Assembly (NCBI RefSeq): GCF_900108225.1
Contig: NZ_FNUZ01000001.1
Span: 248,001-312,000 of the forward strand
Direction: 5' to 3'
DNA from: Thalassococcus halodurans
Lineage (GTDB): Bacteria > Pseudomonadota > Alphaproteobacteria > Rhodobacterales > Rhodobacteraceae
Length of the DNA stretch: 64,000 nt
This document shows, in pieces, positions 28,029 through 36,884 of this stretch (positions within the stretch are counted from its first letter, which is position 1; every line of letters begins with the position of its first letter). The notes below the pieces were generated by a model. That model had not been told where the DNA came from, ran no database searches, and saw nothing but the letters and a program-made list of their open reading frames with translations. A program made the translations under genes and the position numbers.

Positions 28029-29333
28029 TCATTGTCCGGTCGACAAAATTGAAGGCTCACGGCGCCCTGCACAGTCATTGCGCGGACAAATCCGGCACGA
28101 GACGCCCACCGCTTCGGTCTTTTCGTCCGCCGCACCAAAGGGCACGGGGACCATCAGCATATGAACTTTTAGCAACCGCGCGCCGTCCAAAGCGGGTGCT
28201 TGCGTGTCCTCGGCATAGGCGAAGGCCTTGATCTGACGATCTGTCGCACCGGGCTGGGCGATCAACCGCATAATCGGCATCCCCGGCGCGCACAAAGCGG
28301 AATAAAGCGGCCAAAGCGGACAGCCGGCACCAAAGCGGGGCAATGAAAAATCCTGAAGCGGCTTTCGATAAGTCAACGTGCCCGTGCCATCGCAAAGCGC
28401 CAAACCGAAATCATCGTCCAGAACCGAGCCCGACAAAATCGCCATGCGGCGCATGACAAGACCGGGCGACAGACGCAGCGCTGCTGCGATTGCAAATGGG
28501 TCCGTTTCGCCCGCCAGCATTTTGGGGGCCAGAATTTCGTGCGGCAGTTGCTCTGCATCGCTGGCATAGCGGTTCAAGTGAGCATCCAGCAACGTGCGCG
28601 CATCCGCCGACAGTTCGACACCCAAGGTTTCAGATAGATCCGAGATGCCGTCGGGGCTGTGTTCCAGAGGCTCCAGAAAATAACCGGCGCTGGCCAGAAC
28701 AGCGTCCATTTCATCCTGCGGCGCGCTGGCCTCGGACGTGGCATCACCTGAGGCTTCAAGATAGCCCACCAGCGCGCGGCTGGTTTCGGCAAGGCGGGTG
28801 GCATCTTCATAAACGTTGCGGTGGAAACGGGCGCTCCATTCAGGGCTCAGGTCTGCAGGATCGTTCAGGATGGAGGCAGTCGACCGGATCGAGGTCACAG
28901 TTGACAGCATTTCATGCAAAGAGGCCGCCAAATGCGGATCGTGCGTCAAGCGGTCGGACAGCGTTTCAACCGTCCGTTCAAGCGACGCGATACGGCGGCG
29001 GTTGTCTGACAACAAACCTGCCCAGCCTGGAAAGCGCCCCGCGAATTCGTCGACACGGTCCACTTCAACCGGCGCAGCCTTAGGATCGGATGCGGCCTCG
29101 CGCAGTGCAGCGATCAACGTCGCCTCGGCCCCTTCGCTAAGCAAGGCCGGTTCGACGCCCAGCACTTCAGCGATATCGAGAAGAAGCTTACCGCCGATTC
29201 CGCGTCGATTATGTTCAATTAGATTGAGATATGAGGCCGAAATTCCCGCTGCGCTGGCCAATTCAGCCTGCTTCAGACCTGCCATGACGCGACGTTCGCG
29301 TATTCGACTTCCGGTTAGCGTGTCCCGTGCCAT
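28029..29333 (-). CDS. ScfR/RamB-type XRE transcriptional regulator (DUF2083)
   Basis: A 434-aa regulator with an N-terminal XRE helix-turn-helix (ELASAAGISASYLNLIEHNRRG, shown here split: LASAAGISASY then NLIEHNRRG), a long helical middle, and a C-terminal effector region ending in the Cys motif SCRICPRNDCAGR typical of DUF2083. Members (PccR in Rhodobacter, RamB in Corynebacterium) respond to short-chain acyl-CoA or related metabolites and bind TTTGC-rich operators. ATG 29333 is preceded by CAGGAA; the TTG seven codons earlier is less likely. It is divergent from the ABC operon and about 100 bases upstream of the receiver operon on the same strand, placing it between both groups. Confidence 0.88.
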   Translation of the reverse strand: MARDTLTGSRIRERRVMAGLKQAELASAAGISASYLNLIEHNRRGIGGKLLLDIAEVLGVEPALLSEGAEATLIAALREAASDPKAAPVEVDRVDEFAGRFPGWAGLLSDNRRRIASLERTVETLSDRLTHDPHLAASLHEMLSTVTSIRSTASILNDPADLSPEWSARFHRNVYEDATRLAETSRALVGYLEASGDATSEASAPQDEMDAVLASAGYFLEPLEHSPDGISDLSETLGVELSADARTLLDAHLNRYASDAEQLPHEILAPKMLAGETDPFAIAAALRLSPGLVMRRMAILSGSVLDDDFGLALCDGTGTLTYRKPLQDFSLPRFGAGCPLWPLYSALCAPGMPIMRLIAQPGATDRQIKAFAYAEDTQAPALDGARLLKVHMLMVPVPFGAADEKTEAVGVSCRICPRNDCAGRREPSILSTGQ

Positions 29334-29376
29334 CAATTTTTCCTGACTCTTCAACGCACTTCTGCGGCGCGGCGTA

Positions 29377-29395
29377 AGTAAATTTACAGTTTACT
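29377..29395. promoter_or_regulatory. AGTAAA inverted repeat in the divergent regulatory region
   Basis: AGTAAA and TTTACT form a 6-bp inverted repeat with a 7-base spacer. Inside it, GTAAATTTAC (29378-29387) is a perfect 10-base palindrome. It lies about 45 bases upstream of the ScfR-type gene start, so it may be an operator for autoregulation. Confidence 0.35.
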
Positions 29396-29480
29396 GAAGT
29401 ATACTGTTCATTAATTGACAAAAAAATTGAAGTATAAAAAGCAGTTGTTGCGCAATTTTCTTTCTCCAACACATACTGAC

Positions 29481-29531
29481 TTTGCACACTAGTGCGCGCG
29501 TTTGCGGAAAAGAGGAGCCGCAAATGCAAAT
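29481..29531. promoter_or_regulatory. Cluster of TTTGC/GCAAA half-sites before the ABC operon
   Basis: TTTGCA (29481), TTTGCGG (29501-29507), CCGCAAA (29518-29524) and TGCAAA (29525-29530) lie within 50 bases. The middle two form a perfect 7-bp inverted repeat with a 10-base spacer. TTTGC-type half-sites are what ScfR/RamB-family regulators recognise, and such a gene is divergently adjacent. The cluster is 20-70 bases before the binding-protein start, so it could be an operator or a leader hairpin. Confidence 0.5.
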
Positions 29532-29549
29532 CACCTAGGGAGGATTTCT

Positions 29550-30887
29550 ATGTCCAAATTGAATCTGACACGCCGCGGCGTGATCCAGACCGGTGCTGTA
29601 GCTGGTGCCGGCCTCGCGCTTCCGACATATCTGTCGGCGGCTGGCCACGAAGGCTTTACCAACGCTCCGACAGGTAGCACTGTCACATTCGGCTTCAACG
29701 TACCGCAAACCGGTGCGTATGCGGACGAAGGCGCAGACGAACTGCGCGCTTACGAACTTGCTGTTGAGCACCTGAACGGTGGCGGCGACGGCGGCCTGAT
29801 GAACACATTCTCGTCCAAAGCGCTTGAGGGTACAGGTATCCTTGGCAAGAAGGTCGAGTACGTCACAGGCGACACACAGACAAAGTCCGACGCGGCTCGC
29901 GCCTCTGCGAAGTCCATGATCGAAAAAGACGGCGCTGTAATGATCACCGGCGGTTCGTCCTCCGGCGTTGCGGTTGCGGTTCAGGCTCTGTGTCAGGAAG
30001 CTGGCGTCATCTTCATGGCCGGTCTGACACACTCGAACGACACCACAGGTAAGGACAAGAAGGCGAACGGTTTCCGTCACTTCTTCAACTCTTACATGTC
30101 CGGTGCTGCTCTGGCCCCGATCCTGGGCAAGAACTACGGCACAGACCGTAAGGCTTACCACCTGACAGCGGACTACAACTGGGGTTACACCACAGAAGAA
30201 GCCGTCCGCACATCCACAGAAGCGATGGGCTGGGAAACTGTAGCTGCGGTTAAAACGCCGCTGACACAGACTGACTTCTCGTCCTACATCGCGCCTGTTC
30301 TGCAGTCCGGTGCCGACGTTCTGGTTCTGAACCACTACGGCGGTAACATGGTGAACTCGCTGACAAACGCGGTTCAGTTCGGTCTGCGTGAAAAGCAGGT
30401 TAACGGTAAGAACTTCGAAATCGTTGTTCCGCTGTACTCGCGCCTGATGGCGAAGGGTGCTGGTGCCAACGTTAAAGGCATCTTCGGTTCGACAAACTGG
30501 CACTGGTCGCTGCAGGACGAGGGCTCCAAGCAGTTCGTTAAGTCCTTCGGTGAAAAGTACGGCTTCCCGCCGAGCCAGGCTGCGCACACATGCTACGTTC
30601 AGGCGATGCTGTACGCAGACGCGGTTCAGCGCGCAGGTTCGTTCAACCCGTGTGCCGTTGCAGAAGCTCTGGAAGACTTCGAGTTCGACGGTATGGGCAA
30701 CGGTAAGACACTGTACCGTGCCGAAGACCACCAGTGCTTCAAAGACGTTCTGGTTGTGAAGGGTAAAGAGAACCCGACTTCCGAGTTCGACCTTCTCGAG
30801 ATCGTTGAAGTTACACCGGTCGGTCAGGTTACCTACGACGCTTCCATCTTTGGCGGCGAACTGGGCACCTGCAACCCCGGCGCATAA
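29550..30887 (+). CDS. ABC transporter periplasmic substrate-binding protein (HAAT family)
   Basis: A 445-aa Peripla_BP_6-type binding protein. The N-terminus has a twin-arginine signal (TRRGVIQTG followed by a hydrophobic run, cleavage near AA/GHE), so it is probably exported folded by Tat. The mature protein shows the two-lobe pattern of LivK/UrtA/AmiC relatives (FGFNVPQTGAYADEG, MITGGSSSGVAVAVQ, YTTEEAVR). AGGGAGG lies about 7 bases before ATG 29550. Codons are strongly biased to CTG, CGT, GGT and GTT, implying high expression. It heads the operon with two permeases, two ATPases and then acs. The ligand is unknown; a short-chain carboxylate is inferred from context. Confidence 0.9.
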   Translation: MSKLNLTRRGVIQTGAVAGAGLALPTYLSAAGHEGFTNAPTGSTVTFGFNVPQTGAYADEGADELRAYELAVEHLNGGGDGGLMNTFSSKALEGTGILGKKVEYVTGDTQTKSDAARASAKSMIEKDGAVMITGGSSSGVAVAVQALCQEAGVIFMAGLTHSNDTTGKDKKANGFRHFFNSYMSGAALAPILGKNYGTDRKAYHLTADYNWGYTTEEAVRTSTEAMGWETVAAVKTPLTQTDFSSYIAPVLQSGADVLVLNHYGGNMVNSLTNAVQFGLREKQVNGKNFEIVVPLYSRLMAKGAGANVKGIFGSTNWHWSLQDEGSKQFVKSFGEKYGFPPSQAAHTCYVQAMLYADAVQRAGSFNPCAVAEALEDFEFDGMGNGKTLYRAEDHQCFKDVLVVKGKENPTSEFDLLEIVEVTPVGQVTYDASIFGGELGTCNPGA

Positions 30888-30897
30888 GCAAAACTTC

Positions 30898-30921
30898 CGG
30901 GTGGGCAGCAATGCCCACCCG
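30898..30921 (+). terminator. Intercistronic hairpin after the binding-protein gene
   Basis: CGGGTGGGC and GCCCACCCG form a perfect 9-bp stem with a 6-base loop, 10 bases after the stop, without a U-tract. Such structures usually protect the upstream message and lower downstream expression, fitting a binding protein made in excess over its permease. A weaker C5/G5 stem lies at about 30944-30963. Confidence 0.6.
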
Positions 30922-31001
30922 AACACCGCTTCTCCCTGACTGCCCCCCTGTTGACGCGGGGGTTCAATCTTTCCGCAATCCGACCGCAAAAGGGTGGGAC
31001 A

Positions 31002-32033
31002 ATGGACGCATTAATCCTGCAAATCCTGAACGGACTCGACAAAGGGTCAGCATATGCGCTGATCGCACTGGGTCTGACGCTGATCTTCGGCACACTTGGC
31101 GTTGTTAACTTCGCCCACGGCGCGCTCTTCATGATCGGTGCATTCTGCGCCGTGACGCTGAACCGCATCCTGACACTCAGCCACACCGTCATCGACGAAA
31201 CCAGAACCGACTTCTTGGGCAAACCCCTGCAAGTCGATGTTCCCTACGTCTATGACATCTTCGGCGAAAGCGCCGGCAACGCGATCATTGACTGGTCCGT
31301 ACCGCTCGCCATCCTGTTTGCCATTCCCGTGATGATCGCCGTTGGTGTGATCATGGAGCGTGGCCTGATCAAACACTTCTACAAGCGTCCGCACGCTGAC
31401 CAGATCCTTGTGACGTTCGGCCTTGCGATCGTTTTGCAGGAAATCATCAAATACTTCTACGGTGCGAACCCGATCCCGACACCTGCGCCCGAAGCCTTTA
31501 AAGGTAGCTTCGATTTCGGCACGATGATCGGTTTTGATCCGAACATCATCATCTACCCGTACTGGCGTCTGGTTTACTTCTGCTTTGCGGTTGTGATCAT
31601 CGGTGCCGTATTTGCCTTCTTGCAGTTCACAACATTCGGCATGGTCGTTCGCGCCGGTATGGCGGACCGTGAAACTGTTGGCCTGCTGGGCATCAACATC
31701 GACCGTCGCTTTACCATCATGTTCGGTCTTGCGGCAGCCGTCGCGGGTCTGGCGGGTGTGATGTACGTACCGATCAACCCACCAAACTATCACATGGGCA
31801 TGGACTTCCTGGTTCTCAGCTTTGTTGTGGTCGTTGTGGGCGGCATGGGTTCACTTCCGGGCGCTGTTCTAGCGGGCTTCCTGCTTGGCATTCTCGAAAG
31901 CTTTGCCTCGATGCGCGAAGTCATCGACTTCATCCCCGGCATCAACCAGGTCATCATCTATCTGGTCGCTATCATCATTCTACTTACTCGTCCGCGGGGC
32001 CTTATGGGTCGCAAGGGCGTGATGGAGGACTGA
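31002..32033 (+). CDS. HAAT-family ABC transporter permease, LivH-like
   Basis: A 343-aa inner-membrane permease with about eight helices, starting with the LivH pattern (NGLDKGSAYALIALGLTLI, GVVNFAHGALFMIGAF) and ending with a helix and GLMGRKG. A polar loop around 60-90 is longer than in E. coli LivH. ATG 31002 is preceded by AAAGGGTGGG, which decides against an upstream start. It pairs with the LivM-like permease 3 bases downstream to form the membrane channel. Confidence 0.9.
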   Translation: MDALILQILNGLDKGSAYALIALGLTLIFGTLGVVNFAHGALFMIGAFCAVTLNRILTLSHTVIDETRTDFLGKPLQVDVPYVYDIFGESAGNAIIDWSVPLAILFAIPVMIAVGVIMERGLIKHFYKRPHADQILVTFGLAIVLQEIIKYFYGANPIPTPAPEAFKGSFDFGTMIGFDPNIIIYPYWRLVYFCFAVVIIGAVFAFLQFTTFGMVVRAGMADRETVGLLGINIDRRFTIMFGLAAAVAGLAGVMYVPINPPNYHMGMDFLVLSFVVVVVGGMGSLPGAVLAGFLLGILESFASMREVIDFIPGINQVIIYLVAIIILLTRPRGLMGRKGVMED

Positions 32034-32036
32034 TCC

Positions 32037-33233
32037 ATGTTCGGTCTCGAAAAGAAAGACGCGTCTCTTCTTATCCTCGTCGCGGTGCTGACCATCTTTG
32101 CACCGTTTATCCTGAACCCCTTCCCCGATGGCTCGGCTCTGGCCCAGTTCAACGCTGGCTACCCAGATCTGATGCAGCGCTTCGTGATCTTCGGTATCTT
32201 TGCGATCGGCTTTAACATTCTGTTCGGTCTGACAGGCTACCTGTCCTTCGGCCACGCGGCGTTTCTGGGTATTGGGTCCTACGCAGCGGTCTGGATGTTC
32301 AAGCTGCTCAGCATGAACGTCATTCCGGCGATCATTCTGGCGGTCATCATGTCTGGCCTGTTCGCTTTGCTGATCGGCTACATCTCGCTCCGTCGCTCGG
32401 GTATCTACTTCTCGATCCTGACACTGGCTTTTGCGCAGATGATGTTCGCCCTTGCCTATTCGGTTCTGACGCCGATCACAGGTGGTGAAACTGGCCTGCA
32501 GCTGGCATTGGACGATCCGCGTATCCTGAGCATGGCCTCCTCCACAGACGGCAACATTCCAGTTCCCAGCCTGTTCGGCATGGAAATGCGCGACAGCACT
32601 CAGCTGACCGTCGGCGCTTGGAAGTTCACGTTCAACGTTGGCTACTACTTCTGCTCGGTCATCATGCTGGTTGCGTTCTACATCGCGATCCGGATCTTCC
32701 GTTCGCCCTTCGGCCTGATGCTGCGTGCGGTTAAGTCCAACCAGCAGCGTCTGAACTACACCGGTCTGAACCCGCGTCCCTACACACTGGCAGCTTTTGT
32801 CATCTCGGGTATGTACGCAGGTCTGGCGGGTGCGCTGATGGCATCGATGGACCCGCTGGCTGGTGCGGAACGTATGTTCTGGACAGCGTCCGGTGAGGTT
32901 GTTCTGATGACGATCCTTGGCGGTGCTGGCACCCTGATTGGTCCGGTTCTGGGCGCAGGTGCGATCAAGTACATGGAAAACATCCTGTCCAAGATCAACG
33001 GCGACATCCTGCACACATGGTTCGCCTTCCTGCCGGATGGTCTGGAAGACTTCATCGTGACCATCATCTACCCCTTCATCGGCAAAGGCTGGCACCTGAC
33101 GCTGGGCATCATCTTCATGCTTGTCGTTATCTTCCTGCCTGGTGGCCTTGTTGAAGGTGGTCAGCGCATTATGCAGAAACTGCGCGGCAAATCTGCCGAC
33201 ACAGACTCTGCTAAAACCGAACCTGCAGAATAA
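32037..33233 (+). CDS. HAAT-family ABC transporter permease, LivM-like
   Basis: A 398-aa inner-membrane permease with about 9-10 helices. It shows [23 protein letters not shown] and [17 protein letters not shown] (each within the usual LivM EAA-type region), and [18 protein letters not shown] before the last helices. GGAGG overlaps the end of the upstream gene. It forms the second half of the channel with the LivH-like protein. Confidence 0.9.
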   Translation: MFGLEKKDASLLILVAVLTIFAPFILNPFPDGSALAQFNAGYPDLMQRFVIFGIFAIGFNILFGLTGYLSFGHAAFLGIGSYAAVWMFKLLSMNVIPAIILAVIMSGLFALLIGYISLRRSGIYFSILTLAFAQMMFALAYSVLTPITGGETGLQLALDDPRILSMASSTDGNIPVPSLFGMEMRDSTQLTVGAWKFTFNVGYYFCSVIMLVAFYIAIRIFRSPFGLMLRAVKSNQQRLNYTGLNPRPYTLAAFVISGMYAGLAGALMASMDPLAGAERMFWTASGEVVLMTILGGAGTLIGPVLGAGAIKYMENILSKINGDILHTWFAFLPDGLEDFIVTIIYPFIGKGWHLTLGIIFMLVVIFLPGGLVEGGQRIMQKLRGKSADTDSAKTEPAE

Positions 33234-33245
33234 GGAGAAGCACTC

Positions 33246-34001
33246 ATGGGCATTCTTGAAGTCAAGGACGTCAACAAACGCTTCGGCGGTCTGCAAGCGC
33301 TTGGTGATGTGAACCTGTCGGTACAGGAAAACACCGTACACGCAATTATCGGCCCGAACGGGGCCGGTAAATCCACCCTGCTGAACTGTCTGGTGGGTAA
33401 ATTGATCCCCGACACAGGCTCGGTCATGTTCGACGGTCAGTCCGTTCTGGGCCGCACACCGTTCGAGATCAACCAGATGGGCATCAGCCGCGTGTTCCAG
33501 ACGCCGGAAATCTTCGGCGACCTGACGGTCATGGAAAACATGATCATTCCGGTTCTGGCGCGTCGTGACGGGTCTTTCAAACTGCGCGCGATTGAAGATG
33601 TGCGTGACGAAAAAGACCTGATCCAGGAAGCCGAGGCGATGCTGGACGAGGTCAACATGCTGGACAAGCGCAACATGCACTCTGCGTCGATGTCCCGTGG
33701 TGACAAACGCCGTCTGGAAATGGCCATGTGTCTGGTTCAAAAGCCCAAGCTGCTTTTGCTGGACGAACCGACAGCCGGCATGGCGCGGGCCGATACAAAC
33801 AACACCATCGACCTGCTTAAAACCATCAAGGCACGTGGCGATATCACCATGTGTATCATCGAACACGACATGCACGTCGTCTTCTCGCTGGCAGACCGGA
33901 TCACCGTTCTGGCGCAGGGTACACCGCTGGTCGAAGACACGCCTGAAAACATCAAGGGGCATCCGAAAGTTAAGGAAGCTTACCTTGGTGAAGCGGCTTA
34001 A
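33246..34001 (+). CDS. HAAT-family ABC transporter ATPase, LivG-like
   Basis: A 251-aa nucleotide-binding subunit. Walker A is GPNGAGKST, the Q loop is SRVFQTPEIF, Walker B is LLLLDEPTAGM and the switch His is in IIEHDMHVVF. The signature motif is atypical: SMSRGDKRRLE replaces the usual LSYGQ-type sequence of this family, although the Ser/Gly core is kept. The inserted segment between Q loop and signature fits LivG. AAGGAG lies before the start. Confidence 0.92.
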   Translation: MGILEVKDVNKRFGGLQALGDVNLSVQENTVHAIIGPNGAGKSTLLNCLVGKLIPDTGSVMFDGQSVLGRTPFEINQMGISRVFQTPEIFGDLTVMENMIIPVLARRDGSFKLRAIEDVRDEKDLIQEAEAMLDEVNMLDKRNMHSASMSRGDKRRLEMAMCLVQKPKLLLLDEPTAGMARADTNNTIDLLKTIKARGDITMCIIEHDMHVVFSLADRITVLAQGTPLVEDTPENIKGHPKVKEAYLGEAA

Positions 34002-34013
34002 GGAGACATGACA

Positions 34014-34769
34014 ATGAACGCGAAGCCTGAGTTCAACAAGAATGCCAACCACGCCGAAACGGCGCCGGCATTCCTGTCTGTCTGGGACATGCACTCGTAC
34101 TATGGCGAAAGCTATATCGTTCAGGGCATCTCCTTTAACGTTCACGAAGGTGAAATCCTTGCTCTGCTTGGCCGTAACGGCGCGGGCAAGACCACCACAC
34201 TTCGGTCCATCGCACGTATGGGCGATCCGCAGGTGATGAAGGGCGAGATCTGGCTGGATCACCAGCCGCTGCACAAAATGGAGTCCTATCAGGCGTCCGC
34301 AGCGGGTCTGGGTCTGGTTCCGGAAGATCGTTGCATCATCCCCGGCCTGACCGTTGAAGAAAACCTTCAGCTGGCACAGATCGCACCGCCCATCGGTTGG
34401 TCGATCGACCGTCTGTACGACCTGTTCCCGCGCCTGAAAGAGCGTCGCAAACAGGAAGGTGTGACACTGTCGGGTGGTGAACAGCAGATGCTTGCCATCG
34501 CGCGCGCGCTGGCCCGTGACGTAAAAGTTCTTCTCCTGGACGAACCCTACGAAGGTCTGGCGCCGGTTATCGTTGACGAGATCGAGAAAACCCTGCGTCT
34601 GATTAAAGAACAGGGCATGACAACGATCCTCGTTGAACAAAACGCCGTTCGCGCCTTGCAGCTGGCTGATCGCGCCATCATTCTGGACACCGGCTCTGTC
34701 GTATTTGATGGAACCGCGAAGGAAGTGTTGGATAACGCCGAGCTGCGCGCCGAATACCTGGCAATCTAA
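34014..34769 (+). CDS. HAAT-family ABC transporter ATPase, LivF-like
   Basis: A 251-aa nucleotide-binding subunit. Walker A is GRNGAGKTT, the Q-loop region is GLVPEDRCIIPGLTVEENL, the signature is LSGGEQQMLAIARAL, Walker B is LLLDEPYEGLAP and the switch region is LVEQNAV (His replaced by Gln, as often in LivF). The AAGGAG at 34000-34005 sits only two bases before an ATG at 34008 but eight before the ATG at 34014, so I chose the latter. It is the last transporter gene before a terminator and acs. Confidence 0.92.
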   Translation: MNAKPEFNKNANHAETAPAFLSVWDMHSYYGESYIVQGISFNVHEGEILALLGRNGAGKTTTLRSIARMGDPQVMKGEIWLDHQPLHKMESYQASAAGLGLVPEDRCIIPGLTVEENLQLAQIAPPIGWSIDRLYDLFPRLKERRKQEGVTLSGGEQQMLAIARALARDVKVLLLDEPYEGLAPVIVDEIEKTLRLIKEQGMTTILVEQNAVRALQLADRAIILDTGSVVFDGTAKEVLDNAELRAEYLAI

Positions 34770-34794
34770 GCTACTCTCGAGCTTAAAAATTGCC

Positions 34795-34826
34795 AAAAGG
34801 TCGGGGGCGAACGTTTCCGGCCTTTT
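34795..34826 (+). terminator. Terminator-like hairpin between livF-like gene and acs
   Basis: AAAAGGTCGG pairs with CCGGCCTTTT (one G-U pair) around a 12-base loop, ending in four T. It lies 25 bases after the transporter ATPase stop and could be bidirectional. The moderate quality suggests partial read-through into acs. Confidence 0.6.
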
Positions 34827-34886
34827 ATATAAAGCATTTCCCTAATTGGTGGCCCAGTGGGGCGACCGCATGAGGAGGACAGTGAG

Positions 34887-36830
34887 ATGACCACTACATA
34901 CCCGCCCAGCGACGAATTGAAGTCGAAGGCACATGTGGATGCCGCAAAATACGATGAGATGTATGCGCGTTCGATTTCCGATCCGGAAGGTTTTTGGGGC
35001 GACGTCGCAGAGCGTATCGATTGGATCAAAAAGCCGACCAAAATCAAGAACACCTCGTTCGCACCCGGCAACATTTCGATTAAATGGTTTGAAGACGGAT
35101 CGCTTAACGTTGCGGCCAACTGTATTGACCGCCATCTTGCCACGCGCGGCGACCAGACTGCTATCATCTGGGAACCCGATGATCCGGAAGAAGCCGCTCA
35201 GTACATCACCTACAAAGAACTTCATGGCAGCGTCAGCCGCATGGCTAACGTTCTGAAGTCTTTGGGTGTCGAACGCGGTGACCGCGTTATCATCTATCTC
35301 CCGATGATCCCTGAAGCCGCCTACGCGATGCTGGCCTGTGCGCGCATCGGCGCGATCCATTCGATCGTATTCGCTGGCTTCTCGCCCGACGCTTTGGCAG
35401 CCCGTGTTCAGGGTTGTGACGCGAAAGTGGTTATCACAGCAGACGAAGCCCCGCGCGGCGGCCGCAAAACTCCGCTGAAAACCAACGCTGACAAGGCCCT
35501 GCTGCACTGCGATGAAGACGTCAAATGTCTGGTGGTCAAGCGCACCGGCGGTCAGACCACATGGGTTGATGGCCGTGACTTCGACTACAACGCAATGGCA
35601 GCCGAGGCGAGCGCAGACTGCCCGCCCGCAGAAATGAACGCAGAAGACCCGCTGTTCATTCTGTACACCTCCGGCTCGACCGGTCAGCCCAAGGGCGTTG
35701 TGCACTCGACAGGTGGTTACCTGACGTATGCGGCCCTGACGCACGAAGTGACGTTCGACTACCATGATGGCGACGTCTACTGGTGTACCGCTGACGTGGG
35801 TTGGGTCACAGGCCACAGCTATATCGTCTACGGCCCGCTGGCCAATGGCGGCATCACGCTGATGTTCGAAGGTGTTCCCACCTACCCCGACGCAAGCCGC
35901 TTCTGGCAGGTTTGCGAAAAGCACAAGGTGAACCAGTTCTACACTGCCCCGACAGCGATCCGTGCGCTGATGGGCCAGGGCGAAGAGTTCGTCACCAAAT
36001 GCGATCTGTCCGATCTGCGCATTCTGGGCACCGTTGGCGAGCCCATCAACCCCGAGGCGTGGAACTGGTACAACACCGTTGTCGGCAAGGGCAAATGCCC
36101 GATCGTTGACACATGGTGGCAGACAGAAACCGGTGGCCACCTGATGACCCCGCTTCCGGGCGCGCACGCGACCAAGCCGGGTGCCGCGATGAAGCCGTTC
36201 TTCGGCGTTCAGCCGGTTGTTCTGGAACCGACCACAGGCGAAGAGATCCACGAATTCCCGACCGAGGGCGTTCTGGCGATCAAAGACAGCTGGCCGGGTC
36301 AGATGCGTACCGTCTGGGGCGACCACGAGCGTTTCGAGAAGACGTATTTCGCAGACTACAAGAACTACTATTTCTCGGGCGACGGCTGCCGTCGTGACGC
36401 AGATGGCGACTACTGGATCACAGGACGCGTCGATGACGTGATTAACGTCTCCGGTCACCGCATGGGCACAGCCGAGGTCGAATCCGCGCTGGTTGCACAT
36501 GAAAAAGTCGCCGAAGCCGCCGTTGTTGGCTACCCGCACGACATCAAGGGTCAGGGCATCTACTGCTACGTCACGCTGATGAACGGCGAAGAGCCTTCGG
36601 ACGACCTGCGCAAGGAACTGCGTACATGGGTCCGCACCGAAATCGGCCCGATCGCATCGCCTGACCTGATCCAGTGGGCCCCCGGCCTGCCGAAGACACG
36701 TTCGGGCAAAATCATGCGCCGGATCCTGCGCAAGATCGCCGAAAACGACTATGGTGCGTTGGGCGATACATCGACACTGGCAGATCCGTCGGTTGTCGAT
36801 GATCTGATCGAAAACCGCATGAATCGCTGA
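34887..36830 (+). CDS. acs: Acetyl-CoA synthetase
   Basis: A 647-aa AMP-forming acyl-CoA synthetase of normal Acs length. Adenylate motifs are [12 protein letters not shown] near 267, WWQTETGG near 408 and [20 protein letters not shown] (20 residues) near 500; the C-terminal catalytic Lys is in TRSGKIMRR, the target of regulatory acetylation in this family. It activates acetate to acetyl-CoA, with propionate as a usual second substrate. GAGG precedes ATG 34887 by about 8-10 bases. Codon bias is as strong as in the transporter genes. Terminators on both sides suggest that it can be transcribed with or separately from the transporter. Confidence 0.96.
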   Translation: MTTTYPPSDELKSKAHVDAAKYDEMYARSISDPEGFWGDVAERIDWIKKPTKIKNTSFAPGNISIKWFEDGSLNVAANCIDRHLATRGDQTAIIWEPDDPEEAAQYITYKELHGSVSRMANVLKSLGVERGDRVIIYLPMIPEAAYAMLACARIGAIHSIVFAGFSPDALAARVQGCDAKVVITADEAPRGGRKTPLKTNADKALLHCDEDVKCLVVKRTGGQTTWVDGRDFDYNAMAAEASADCPPAEMNAEDPLFILYTSGSTGQPKGVVHSTGGYLTYAALTHEVTFDYHDGDVYWCTADVGWVTGHSYIVYGPLANGGITLMFEGVPTYPDASRFWQVCEKHKVNQFYTAPTAIRALMGQGEEFVTKCDLSDLRILGTVGEPINPEAWNWYNTVVGKGKCPIVDTWWQTETGGHLMTPLPGAHATKPGAAMKPFFGVQPVVLEPTTGEEIHEFPTEGVLAIKDSWPGQMRTVWGDHERFEKTYFADYKNYYFSGDGCRRDADGDYWITGRVDDVINVSGHRMGTAEVESALVAHEKVAEAAVVGYPHDIKGQGIYCYVTLMNGEEPSDDLRKELRTWVRTEIGPIASPDLIQWAPGLPKTRSGKIMRRILRKIAENDYGALGDTSTLADPSVVDDLIENRMNR

Positions 36831-36850
36831 TCTCCCCCCAGCGAAACAGA

Positions 36851-36884
36851 AACCGCCGCCCCAATCGGGCGGCGGTTTTCTTTT
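36851..36884 (+). terminator. Rho-independent terminator of acs
   Basis: AACCGCCGCCC and GGGCGGCGGTT form a perfect 11-bp stem with a 5-base loop, followed by TTCTTTT. It lies 21 bases after the acs stop and closes the operon. Confidence 0.93.

Noticed and set aside
29415-29438. TTGACA followed by TATAAA as a promoter for the ABC operon
   Set aside because: The spacing is only 12 bases, too short for a sigma-70 promoter; the true promoter was not identified.
31980-34796. 938-codon open frame on the minus strand opposite the LivM/G/F-like genes
   Set aside because: It mirrors codon-biased genes with intact Walker motifs on the other strand, has low-complexity His/Gln/Arg composition, and no domain. 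It is a shadow frame.
34842-36539. 565-codon minus-strand frame opposite acs
   Set aside because: The acs reading is complete and conserved. The antisense frame has no recognisable motif and arises from codon bias.
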